Assembly (NCBI GenBank): GCA_900317795.1
Contig: ONIF01000113.1
Span: 1 to 6,454 of the forward strand
Source of the DNA: an uncultured Eubacteriales bacterium
Lineage (GTDB): Bacteria > Bacillota > Clostridia > Oscillospirales > Acutalibacteraceae
Reading direction: 5' to 3'
DNA: 6,454 nucleotides
In this document: positions 1 to 5,447 of the stretch, one piece after another
Position numbering within the stretch: the stretch's first letter is position 1
Layout: every line of letters begins with the position of its first letter
The notes under the pieces: model-generated
What the model was told of the DNA's origin: nothing
The model's input: the letters and a program-made list of their open reading frames with translations, nothing else
Database searches by the model: none
Position numbers and translations under genes: made by a program

Positions 1-13
1 GAGTATCTCGGTT
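1..13. terminator. Half of a bidirectional terminator palindrome (left end)
   Basis: GAGTATCTCGGTT is the exact reverse complement of the last 13 bases of the window. On a circle the two halves would form a 26-bp palindrome in the gap between the convergent methyltransferase and endonuclease genes. It is followed on the plus strand by a T-rich stretch (10-25) and on the minus strand by the complement of the A-rich 6431-6440. It would end transcripts from both sides. The stem is strong, but the T tracts are interrupted. Confidence 0.6.
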
Positions 14-26
14 TTCAATTATTTTC

Positions 27-1364
27 TTAGCTTGAGTAGTTGATATGCTCTGTATAGACATCGCATAGTTTGCTTGATACGGCTTTAACAGCAGGAACTA
101 CTACTGTATTTCCTAATAAATCAAATGCTTTTGCCAATCCTTTACTGTCGTTATCAAACATTGATAAGCTGTAATTTTCTGGATATCCAAACATTCTAAG
201 TCCTTCTCTTAAAGTCAGTCTTCTTATCCCGTTTCCATCGATGACGGCAATGTGAGAAACGTCAGCAGCTACAAGTGTGGGAGCAATATCATTTGAATCC
301 AAAATTTTTGTAAATTCAAAGCTTAACTTGCCTGACACTATATTGTATCCCATCGGTTTGCTTTCATCTTGCTGTCGAATATGTGTTTTTGAACCATTTG
401 GCATTGTTATTTCGTACATACTTTTCGGATGTTCCATAACGAGATAACCTTTGTTAACCAAATCATCAAGCATATCTTTTAAGTGTTCAGATTTGTGAAA
501 TGTTGATATTTGTTCTAATGTGAGGGGCATTCCGTCCATCCATTTTATTCCTATTTCTTCCGCCCAATGTTTTTTTCTTCTTTCTCTAAAAAGTTTTTCT
601 ATAATAGTTTTTTGCTCTTGTGATATTTCACCTTTCAGACCTATATCCCAACTATGAATATTGTTACTTCCCCCTCTTTTGTCTTTTATCGCTTTTCCAT
701 GTAATTCTTTGGGCTGATAGTGTTTCAATAGACACCTTGTAAAGTGTGTATCTTCAAGTTGAATTCCGTGCTCAAGTATATCTCTAACAATGACTTTTTT
801 CTCCTCAAAGTGACACATATCAATGTACTGGTCTTTTGTTCCAACGATAAAAATTCTTTTTCTCAGCTGAGGAACACCAAATTTTTGGCATTCAAGCAAT
901 TTCCACACTACCTTGTAACCTAAATTTTCTAATGAGTTGAGTATAGTTTTTAATGTTTCGCCTATTTCATCTGTTCGGTTTTGTCTGTTGTGTAATATGA
1001 GTCCCTCAACGTTTTCAAGTATAAAAGCATATGGTTTTTTTTCTCTTAAAATTCTTTCGACTTCAAAAAATAGTGTTCCTCTTGTGTCTGAAAAACCTAA
1101 ACCTTTTCCTGCCGTACTAAATGCTTGACACGGGAAACCTGCCAGTAGTACATCAAAATTAGGAATATTTTGTGCAGATATTTTGCAAATATCCCCAATC
1201 AGATTGTCTTGTATAAAGTTTTCTTTTAATGCTTGTATTGCATATGGTTTTATTTCAGAAGTCAGAACACATTGGGTTTCAAATCCTTTTTCGTTAAATG
1301 CTTGTTCAAATCCCAAGCGTATGCCACCCATTCCTGCGAATAAGTCAATAAATTTGATAGTCAT
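27..1364 (-). CDS. DNA (cytosine-5-)-methyltransferase, type II R-M modification subunit (NgoBV/NlaIV-like)
   Basis: This 445-residue enzyme transfers a methyl group from S-adenosylmethionine to C5 of cytosine in its target site, protecting DNA from the partner nuclease at 5746-6432. The C5-methyltransferase motifs are intact and in order: FIDLFAGMGG (5-14, AdoMet binding), GFPCQAFS (76-83, catalytic C79), ENVEG (117-121), QLRKRIFIVG (166-175), RRLTLREGLRMFGYP (381-395) and LLGNTVVVP (416-424). The target-recognition part, about 176-370, is large and contains a basic RERRKKHWAEEIG segment followed by a short winged-helix-like stretch. The gene starts 3 nt after the stop of the primase-like gene, with AAGGAG and AAAGGG ribosome-site matches lying inside that gene's end. 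It is therefore the third gene of the replication operon. The family is certain. The GGNNCC specificity is inferred from the partner nuclease and from the absence of such sites here. Confidence 0.93.
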   Translation of the reverse strand: MTIKFIDLFAGMGGIRLGFEQAFNEKGFETQCVLTSEIKPYAIQALKENFIQDNLIGDICKISAQNIPNFDVLLAGFPCQAFSTAGKGLGFSDTRGTLFFEVERILREKKPYAFILENVEGLILHNRQNRTDEIGETLKTILNSLENLGYKVVWKLLECQKFGVPQLRKRIFIVGTKDQYIDMCHFEEKKVIVRDILEHGIQLEDTHFTRCLLKHYQPKELHGKAIKDKRGGSNNIHSWDIGLKGEISQEQKTIIEKLFRERRKKHWAEEIGIKWMDGMPLTLEQISTFHKSEHLKDMLDDLVNKGYLVMEHPKSMYEITMPNGSKTHIRQQDESKPMGYNIVSGKLSFEFTKILDSNDIAPTLVAADVSHIAVIDGNGIRRLTLREGLRMFGYPENYSLSMFDNDSKGLAKAFDLLGNTVVVPAVKAVSSKLCDVYTEHINYSS

Positions 1365-1367
1365 ATT

Positions 1368-2213
1368 TTACCCTTTCTCCTTTTCTGCCACTCCACATAG
1401 GTATTCGTTCCAATCTTTGTAGTTTTTTGGTGGTTGAAATATATGAAGTTCTTCCATTTCCTGCTTCATAGTGGTGATGAAGTTTGTACCTGCAAGGTCA
1501 TTGTCAACACATAACCAGTGTTTTGAGTTCGGTTTCAACTTGTGTAACTCGTGTATAATACTGCTGTTCAAACCACCCATACTTACAAGCAAGTGATGTG
1601 TCAATCGGTCTTGATACATTTGATAACAACTCAACAGGTCAATGGCACTCTCGAAATACAGAATATCACTTGGATTACCATGTATTATGTGAAAACCAAA
1701 TCCGCTGTGAGTTGATATTAGCTTATATCTTGTGTCACCAGTACCAACAGTTTCTTCTCCTATCGGCTGTTCATTCCAGTCGCATATCACGAAATTACAG
1801 TTTCCATTGGTATCTTGATATAATTTTCCTTGCTTTATCAGAGAGAATACAATGCTGTTTTTAAGCCCTCTACGCTTGCAAAGGTATCCAAGTACCCTTT
1901 TTTCATTCTCTGCTCTTGTAGGCGGTTCTGGTGGCTTATATGACGGTATCTGAATGTTATCTAATGGTTTGCTTGTAAGTTCTTCAACAGCTTGTTGGAA
2001 TGTCATGTTGTAATAGTACATTAGAAAGTCGATTGAATTTCCTTTTGCATTGCGTGAGTACCAAGTAAACATATTGTCCTTGATGTATAAGCTGTCGTGT
2101 TCTTCAAACATAAAATTCTTGCCGACACGTTTTAAACTTTCACCTTTGTCTATCAGATATGCGACTAAATTTGTTTGTCTTGCTTGCCTAATAAGTTCTT
2201 GATTTGTCATCAT
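1368..2213 (-). CDS. Toprim-domain plasmid primase-like protein (DUF3991/Toprim_2 type)
   Basis: This 281-residue protein probably acts in plasmid replication, priming or remodelling DNA at the origin. Residues 27-80 follow the DnaG zinc-finger region (a KNFMFEEHDSLYI segment, then NAKGNSIDFLMYY), but the expected zinc-binding cysteines and histidine are missing, as is usual in DUF3991-type proteins. Residues 183-245 form a toprim core, with acidic E188 in ILYFESAIDLL, SMGGLN at 211-216, and the D237-x-D239 pair in CVDNDLAG. No helicase or primase-polymerase domain follows, so the protein is much shorter than DnaG. Its ATG directly abuts the Rep stop codon with no gap, which indicates translational coupling; a second ATG three bases later could also serve. 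It lies between the initiator and methyltransferase genes. The domain call is fairly firm; primase activity is inferred. Confidence 0.8.
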   Translation of the reverse strand: MMTNQELIRQARQTNLVAYLIDKGESLKRVGKNFMFEEHDSLYIKDNMFTWYSRNAKGNSIDFLMYYYNMTFQQAVEELTSKPLDNIQIPSYKPPEPPTRAENEKRVLGYLCKRRGLKNSIVFSLIKQGKLYQDTNGNCNFVICDWNEQPIGEETVGTGDTRYKLISTHSGFGFHIIHGNPSDILYFESAIDLLSCYQMYQDRLTHHLLVSMGGLNSSIIHELHKLKPNSKHWLCVDNDLAGTNFITTMKQEMEELHIFQPPKNYKDWNEYLCGVAEKEKG

Positions 2214-2810
2214 TTAAGCCCCATTTGCCATGTTTTGTATTTTTTCAAGTAATTCTTTGCTATCAGTATCAATTTTTTCTGTTGCTTCGTTTATTTTTTC
2301 TTCCTCTTTTTTAATAATTTGAGCAATGGCTTCTCCCGTCCCAAAATCAAATACTGCTCTGATATTGTATATGTCAGACCATTCTCCTTTACCGAATAAA
2401 CTGGGGTTGAATTGATAAGTTCCAACACCAAGTCTACGCATTATACCTTTTTTGACAAATTCAGTTATTGCCTGCTCCACTCTTTTCAAACTGACGTTGC
2501 ACTTTTTAGCGATGTATTCTTTAAGCATTTTATTGAGATACAAGACTTGACCACCATTGCCGTTGAAATCTTGATTTGCCCAACTTGCATTCTTCAAGAA
2601 TTCAATGAGAATGGAGTTAAAACTAATTTGAATATCCTTGAATTTACACAAACAGTCAAGATACAGCTTTATAAACGGCGGTTCATCGGGCAATTTTGAG
2701 GAGGTGACGTTTCTTTTGCTTTGACTAATAACTTCTCCTGTGGTTTCATCAGTAACAATCGTACTTTCTTGACGTTCATAATAAACTTTTTTATGATTGT
2801 TTTCGGACAT
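2214..2810 (-). CDS. RepL-like plasmid replication initiator
   Basis: This 198-residue protein is the likely replication initiator. Its layout follows the Gram-positive RepL family (pSN2/pE12-type plasmids): an N-terminal segment with TDETTGEVI (20-28), a helical region at about 46-75, then a winged helix-turn-helix at about 90-135. The recognition segment is NVSLKRVEQAITEFVKKGIMRR, followed by the GTYQFNPSLF strand typical of RepL C-termini. Residues 163-198 are a Lys/Glu-rich helix that could mediate self-association. The start has a good AAAGGAAG ribosome site (2817-2824) with a 6-nt spacer. The gene is first in an operon with a consensus promoter, and 23-bp direct repeats lie just upstream, a typical arrangement for an initiator and its binding sites. 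It could instead be a regulator, but no other initiator candidate exists in the window. The family match is from memory of the motif pattern. Confidence 0.72.
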   Translation of the reverse strand: MSENNHKKVYYERQESTIVTDETTGEVISQSKRNVTSSKLPDEPPFIKLYLDCLCKFKDIQISFNSILIEFLKNASWANQDFNGNGGQVLYLNKMLKEYIAKKCNVSLKRVEQAITEFVKKGIMRRLGVGTYQFNPSLFGKGEWSDIYNIRAVFDFGTGEAIAQIIKKEEEKINEATEKIDTDSKELLEKIQNMANGA

Positions 2811-2863
2811 AATTAACTTCCTTTCAATAGCATTATTTTCTATTTTGTAGCTCTTAAAACTTC

Positions 2864-2878
2864 CTATCTGAATGATAG
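2864..2878. promoter_or_regulatory. Short inverted repeat at the start of the rep operon transcript
   Basis: CTATC-TGAAT-GATAG sits just downstream of the rep -10 box, covering roughly the first 15 transcribed bases. It could be an operator for autoregulation or a small 5' hairpin. The arms are only 5 bp, so this is weak. Confidence 0.35.
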
Positions 2879-2885
2879 TATCTCT

Positions 2886-2914
2886 ATTATAGCTGATAAG
2901 TAGGATAAAGTCAA
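2886..2914 (-). promoter_or_regulatory. Promoter of the rep-primase-methyltransferase operon
   Basis: On the minus strand, TTGACT (2914-2909) is followed after exactly 17 bases by TATAAT (2891-2886). This is a near-perfect housekeeping-sigma promoter. Transcription would begin near 2879, giving a leader of about 70 nt before the Rep ATG. The three downstream genes have gaps of 0 and 3 nt and no visible terminator between them. Confidence 0.85.
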
Positions 2915-2928
2915 CAACATTTTTTTAA

Positions 2929-2937
2929 AACACTCTA
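2929..2937. repeat. Inverted partial copy of the 23-bp repeat
   Basis: AACACTCTA is the exact reverse complement of TAGAGTGTT found inside the direct repeats (for example 2970-2978). It lies between those repeats and the rep -35 box, so a protein bound to the repeats could also contact the promoter edge. A small CTACT...AGTAG inverted repeat (2935-2949) overlaps it. Confidence 0.4.
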
Positions 2938-2960
2938 CTCATCAAGTAGGGTTATTCCCT

Positions 2961-3029
2961 ATAAGTTTATAGAGTGTTCCCCCATAAGTTTATAGAGTGT
3001 TCTCCCATAAGTTTATAGGGTGTCCAAAA
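2961..3029. repeat. Three 23-bp direct repeats (candidate iterons / replication origin)
   Basis: Copies begin at 2961, 2984 and 3007, a period of exactly 23 bp. The shared core is ATAAGTTTATAGAGTGTTC; the third copy differs at a few positions near its end. Each copy starts with ATAAGTTTAT, which is nearly symmetric. The array lies about 47 bp upstream of the rep -35 box, and tandem repeats of this length beside an initiator gene are the usual form of iterons. Binding by the Rep protein is inferred. An operator role is the alternative, and both can be true. Confidence 0.7.
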
Positions 3030-3078
3030 GTCAAAAAAAACGCTTGTTTACTATAAAAATTACAACTTTTTGACTTTT
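3026..3078. repeat. Long A/T inverted repeat next to the iterons
   Basis: AAAAGTCAAAAA (3026-3037) and TTTTTGACTTTT (3067-3078) are exact 12-bp inverted copies separated by 29 bases. The left arm overlaps the end of the third 23-bp repeat. The pair could form a hairpin in single-stranded DNA or mark an easily melted origin segment. No known origin consensus was recognised in it. Confidence 0.4.
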
Positions 3079-3179
3079 TTTTCTTCTTTTATTTTCTTAC
3101 TACCCTCCAAAACAAGCTTGATTTGAAAAACGGAGGTAGGGTCTATTTTTCCTGCCCAGCCTTTTTTTCTGCTCTGCAA

Positions 3180-3260
3180 GATTACAAATCAATCGTATTT
3201 TGATTGTACTTTAATCAAGGTTTAATCACCATATGATTAATATGCTAATCACAACATACA
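3180..3260. repeat. Cluster of TAATCA/TGATTA motifs with a 19-bp palindrome
   Basis: The motif AATCA or its complement recurs several times here. The clearest element is TTAATCA (3222-3228), a CCATA spacer, and TGATTAA (3234-3240), a palindrome with 7-bp arms. A CAATC...GATTG pair lies at 3190-3206. The cluster is in the non-coding gap between the rep promoter region and the terminator of the winged-helix gene. It may be a protein-binding site or part of the origin. No coding sequence was found in 2811-3327. Confidence 0.35.
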
Positions 3261-3278
3261 CAAAAAGTGCGGGGTAGG

Positions 3279-3320
3279 AAAAAAAACAAAAAATAAGCAA
3301 GGCGGTTTTATTGCCTTGCT
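3279..3320 (-). terminator. Intrinsic terminator of the winged-helix gene
   Basis: AGCAAGGC (3296-3303) pairs exactly with GCCTTGCT (3313-3320) around a 9-base loop. On the minus strand the stem is followed by a long T tract, the complement of the A-rich 3279-3293. It lies 8 bases past the stop codon of the gene at 3328-3636 and separates that transcript from the rep region. Confidence 0.85.
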
Positions 3321-3327
3321 CGATTGT

Positions 3328-3636
3328 TCAAGTATCCGACAGTTTCATCTGATTGACATTAGGTGTCTGCTCGCTGACTTTGGGAAACGAATTGACTGCT
3401 TTCAGAAACTTATTTCTTCCCTCTATCCTGTCAACTTCCAAAAGTCCCATCTTGGTCAGTTCAACCACATACTTGTTGATGTTCTGCTTTTTAATCTGCA
3501 AGAAGTCGGCTATCTGTGCCTGCGTCATGGTCTGAACCGCAAGCAACAGCAGGACTTTGTAGTGGTATGTGGTCAAATCTGCGGTTGAAAGTGCGGTCAA
3601 ATAGTCTGCCGAAAGGTTAATTTTTTTCGTTTTCAT
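3328..3636 (-). CDS. Small winged helix-turn-helix DNA-binding protein beside a palindrome array
   Basis: This 102-residue protein is almost wholly one winged-helix domain. A helix at about 20-36 is followed by TQAQIADFLQIKKQNINKYV (38-57, the helix-turn-helix, with basic and polar K49, K50, Q51, N52, N54 and K55 in the recognition helix) and a wing at 65-80 (LLEVDRIEGRNKFLKAV). The last 20 residues look disordered. An ATG at 3645 extends the frame by three residues but lies 1 nt from the ribosome site AAAGGAG; the ATG at 3636 has a 10-nt spacer and is preferred. The gene has its own promoter and terminator and is transcribed away from the array of GTAAT/ATTAC palindromes at 3716-4048, with one palindrome just after the transcript start. 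It is probably an autoregulator that binds the array. Whether it acts in partition (as TubR does), copy control or transfer control is not shown. No gene family was recognised beyond the fold. Confidence 0.82.
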   Translation of the reverse strand: MKTKKINLSADYLTALSTADLTTYHYKVLLLLAVQTMTQAQIADFLQIKKQNINKYVVELTKMGLLEVDRIEGRNKFLKAVNSFPKVSEQTPNVNQMKLSDT

Positions 3637-3646
3637 AGGTCGCATT

Positions 3647-3653
3647 CTCCTTT
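3647..3653 (-). promoter_or_regulatory. Ribosome-binding site that sets the start of the winged-helix gene
   Basis: On the minus strand this reads AAAGGAG. The ATG at 3645 is only 1 nt away, too close for initiation, while the ATG at 3636 is 10 nt away. The shorter, 102-residue product is therefore favoured. Confidence 0.7.
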
Positions 3654-3655
3654 AA

Positions 3656-3673
3656 GTAATGATATTTTGTTAC
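3656..3673. promoter_or_regulatory. Palindromic operator at the transcript start of the winged-helix gene
   Basis: GTAATG-ATATTT-TGTTAC matches the form GTAATA-N6-TATTAC seen in the upstream array and falls at about +1 to +18 of this gene's transcript. A second good copy (3716-3733) lies directly upstream of the -35 box. Sites on both sides of the promoter suggest that the encoded protein represses its own gene; this is inferred from position. Confidence 0.6.
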
Positions 3674-3680
3674 ATGAATA

Positions 3681-3709
3681 ATTATATAACATTGTTTCGG
3701 GTTTGTCAA
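3681..3709 (-). promoter_or_regulatory. Perfect-consensus promoter of the winged-helix gene
   Basis: On the minus strand, TTGACA (3709-3704) and TATAAT (3686-3681) are separated by exactly 17 bases. Both hexamers are perfect, so the promoter should be strong unless repressed. Start of transcription is expected near 3674, inside or at the edge of the palindrome at 3656-3673. Confidence 0.9.
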
Positions 3710-3715
3710 TATTTA

Positions 3716-4048
3716 GTAATAAAAAAATATTACCCAAAACATTAAAAAATATTACCATAACAAAACGCAAATTTATAATAAAATAAAATTACAAAAGTAA
3801 TATAATAATATTATAAAAATAGTAATTAAATATTATTACCTATATAATTAAATATAATTACAAAATTATAATAAAAAAGAATTATACAAGTAATAAAATA
3901 AAATTACCTAAAAATCATATAATAACATTTTGTAAGAAATATTATATTATTACCAAAATAATAATATAATATAATCACATAAGTAATATTATTCGATTAC
4001 TAAAAGTAGTAATAAAATAATATTGCTTATGTAACAAAAAATAATCAA
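3716..4048. repeat. Phased array of about 14 imperfect 18-bp palindromes (GTAATA-N6-TATTAC)
   Basis: Copies begin at 3716, 3738, 3775, 3797, 3822, 3844, 3868, 3890, 3914, 3936, 3961, 3983, 4009 and 4031. The best are GTAATAAAAAAATATTAC (3716), GTAATTAAATATTATTAC (3822) and GTAATAAAATAAAATTAC (3890); those at 3738, 3914 and 4031 are poor. Copies come in pairs exactly 22 bp apart, and the six pairs from 3775 on recur every 46-48 bp, so spacing is conserved more strictly than sequence. The stretch has very little G or C and contains no gene. Such arrays are typical of plasmid centromeres or iterons bound by a small DNA-binding protein, here most likely the product of 3328-3636. The role is inferred. 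Confidence 0.72.
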
Positions 4049-4066
4049 GGCACACGAAACGGGGGT

Positions 4067-4085
4067 CAAGGGGGTGTCCCCCTTG
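4067..4085. repeat. GC-rich hairpin at the left of the transfer origin
   Basis: CAAGGGGG (4067-4074) and CCCCCTTG (4078-4085) are exact 8-bp arms with a TGT loop. The stem stands out sharply from the AT-rich array on its left, and GGGGGTCAAGGGGG-type sequences are common just upstream of relaxase genes in Gram-positive mobile elements. It is probably part of oriT. No T tract follows, so a terminator role is unlikely. Confidence 0.6.
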
Positions 4086-4135
4086 CTCAATATTACTTTT
4101 GATACGAATGTGTCAAAAGTAATATTGAGTTATTG
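4086..4135 (+). other. Putative origin of transfer (oriT), MobV type
   Basis: CTCAATATTACTTTTGA (4086-4102) and its exact 17-bp inverted copy (4113-4129) flank a 10-base loop containing GAATG. The right arm is followed by TTATTG. In pMV158 the MobM nick lies after a hairpin in a ...GTGTG/TTAT context, so a nick near 4129/4130 (...TTGAG/TTAT) is a reasonable guess. The relaxase gene starts 86 bases downstream. The hairpin is seen directly; the nick position is inferred. Each arm also carries the TATTAC/GTAATA half-site of the neighbouring array. Confidence 0.65.
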
Positions 4136-4138
4136 CCA

Positions 4139-4167
4139 TTGACAAGTTGCCTGCTATGATGTATGAT
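4139..4167 (+). promoter_or_regulatory. Promoter of the relaxase gene
   Basis: TTGACA (4139-4144) and TATGAT (4162-4167) are separated by exactly 17 bases. Transcription should begin near 4174, only 10 bases past the oriT hairpin edge plus the promoter itself. MobV relaxases such as MobM can bind this region and repress their own gene. The promoter also shows that an upstream in-frame ATG at 4147 cannot be the start of translation. Confidence 0.82.
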
Positions 4168-4200
4168 TATTCCACCGACTACCCACACACAACACCAAAC

Positions 4201-4206
4201 AGGAGG
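4201..4206 (+). promoter_or_regulatory. Ribosome-binding site that sets the relaxase start
   Basis: AGGAGG is a perfect anti-16S match, with a 9-nt spacer to the ATG at 4216. A further in-frame ATG at 4222 would be 15 nt away, which is too far, and the in-frame ATG at 4147 lies upstream of the site and of the predicted transcript start. Confidence 0.85.
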
Positions 4207-4215
4207 AAATGGCAA

Positions 4216-5367
4216 ATGGCAATGACAATCAGTACGCATAACGGTTCAAAGGTAGCAAGAGAACACAACATAAGAAATCCCAAAGTTGTAAGGAAAGAAC
4301 AGCACATCCAACAGGACGGTAAATTTGAAATATGGAAAGACGAAAAACCGAAAGACGCATACAAGAGAATTTTCGGGCAAGCTGTTGAAGATTATAACGC
4401 AAAGCAGAAAAGAGCCGATAGAAAAATAAAAGACTATTATTCCCACATATGTAACGACAGTAAAAAACACCCAGTATATGAGATGATAATAGCCATTGGG
4501 GACAGAAAAAATTATAAAGACGGAACGATACAAGAAGAAACGGCAAAATCCATTCTGCGAGAGTTTGTTGACGGTTGGCAGGAGAGAAATCCAAATTTAG
4601 AATTGATTGGTGCATACTATCACGCTGATGAACAAGGAGCACCACACGCACATCTCGACTATATCCCAGTTGCAACAGGTTACAAGAGGGGATTAGAAGT
4701 GCAGTCGGCACTTGTTAAGGCTCTGGAACAACAGGGATTTACCTATGGAAGAGAAACGGAACAAATTCAATGGCAACGGAGAGAAAACGCACACCTCGAA
4801 AGCCTGTGTCTGAGCAGGGGAATAGAGATTACTCACCCACGCATAGAGGGAATAAAACACCTTGATACAAAGATATTTAAATATAGGTCAGAGGCGATTG
4901 AACTGCACGATGAACTTCAAGACATGGAATTAGAACTTCAAACGTGCGAACACTTTATGAATATTGCCATTGAAGAAGAAAAAAAGGCACAAGAACAGAC
5001 TGAACAGGAACAAAGGAATGTTGAAATGCTTCGAGAACAGGTGTCGGAATTGGAAAATAATAAAAGGACTTTAAAAAAAGAATTGAGTGATTATCAAGAT
5101 ATTCTTGACAAAAAGTTAGCTTGGGATTTTGACAAAAGGTTTTGTACTGCGAGAGTAACGGCACGTATTTTTGAACATTTTGTGCCGATAGCAGAAGAAT
5201 TGCACTTGTTTTATAACTATGCTCAACTTGATGATAGTAGTGGGAGGGTTGTTCTTTGTTCTCCGCAATCCGAGAGCGAATTGTTGGCTACTGCTTTGGC
5301 AAAGGCAAAACGATTGGCAGAACAGGATAACAGGGGAAACTCGTTGTCACCAAAACCAAGAAGATAA
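4216..5367 (+). CDS. mobV: MobV-family relaxase (Mob/Pre plasmid mobilization protein)
   Basis: This 383-residue protein nicks one strand at oriT and pilots it into a recipient with the help of another element's conjugation machinery. Residues 1-215 are the relaxase domain. HNIR (17-20) matches MobV motif I, in which MobM of pMV158 uses the histidine (its H22) as the DNA-attacking residue, so H17 is the likely nucleophile. HADEQGAPHAH (136-146) is motif III, the metal-binding HxDE...PHxH signature, followed by LDYIP. Residues about 225-315 are Glu/Gln/Lys-rich with heptad-like leucines, a coiled coil probably used for dimerisation. The length is normal for the family. The start at 4216 is chosen for its AGGAGG site and because the longer frame from 4147 begins inside the promoter. 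oriT lies directly upstream. No type IV secretion genes are present, so the plasmid is mobilizable but not self-transmissible. Confidence 0.93.
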   Translation: MAMTISTHNGSKVAREHNIRNPKVVRKEQHIQQDGKFEIWKDEKPKDAYKRIFGQAVEDYNAKQKRADRKIKDYYSHICNDSKKHPVYEMIIAIGDRKNYKDGTIQEETAKSILREFVDGWQERNPNLELIGAYYHADEQGAPHAHLDYIPVATGYKRGLEVQSALVKALEQQGFTYGRETEQIQWQRRENAHLESLCLSRGIEITHPRIEGIKHLDTKIFKYRSEAIELHDELQDMELELQTCEHFMNIAIEEEKKAQEQTEQEQRNVEMLREQVSELENNKRTLKKELSDYQDILDKKLAWDFDKRFCTARVTARIFEHFVPIAEELHLFYNYAQLDDSSGRVVLCSPQSESELLATALAKAKRLAEQDNRGNSLSPKPRR

Positions 5368-5378
5368 TTTTTTGATTT

Positions 5379-5418
5379 GTAATACACCGTAATATGCTGT
5401 AATTTAATGTAATACAAA
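5379..5418. repeat. Four GTAAT direct repeats with an exact 10-bp period
   Basis: GTAAT occurs at 5379, 5389, 5399 and 5409, each followed by five variable bases. A 10-bp period puts all copies on one face of the helix, which favours cooperative protein binding. The same GTAAT word is the half-site of the 3716-4048 array, so the winged-helix protein is a candidate ligand. The stretch begins 11 bases after the relaxase stop codon. Confidence 0.55.
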
Positions 5419-5447
5419 CAAAAGGTGTAAAAAACGTATTTGTTGAC

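Noticed and set aside
3316..3588. Plus-strand 90-residue open frame over the winged-helix gene
   Set aside because: It is antisense to the winged-helix gene, begins inside that gene's terminator stem and lacks a ribosome site.
3716..4048. Possible CRISPR array
   Set aside because: Repeats are short, imperfect palindromes without constant 25-37-bp repeats or unique spacers, and no cas gene is present.
4067..4085. GC-rich hairpin as an intrinsic terminator
   Set aside because: No T tract follows directly on the plus strand, no gene ends just upstream, and the position next to oriT explains it better.
4147..4215. Longer relaxase frame starting at ATG 4147
   Set aside because: It lacks a ribosome site, starts between the -35 and -10 boxes of the relaxase promoter, and is upstream of the predicted transcript start. 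A perfect AGGAGG precedes the ATG at 4216.
4229..4711. Minus-strand 160-residue open frame opposite the relaxase gene
   Set aside because: It is antisense to a clearly real gene, has no ribosome site or recognisable domain, and its odd composition reflects the complement of Lys/Glu-rich codons.
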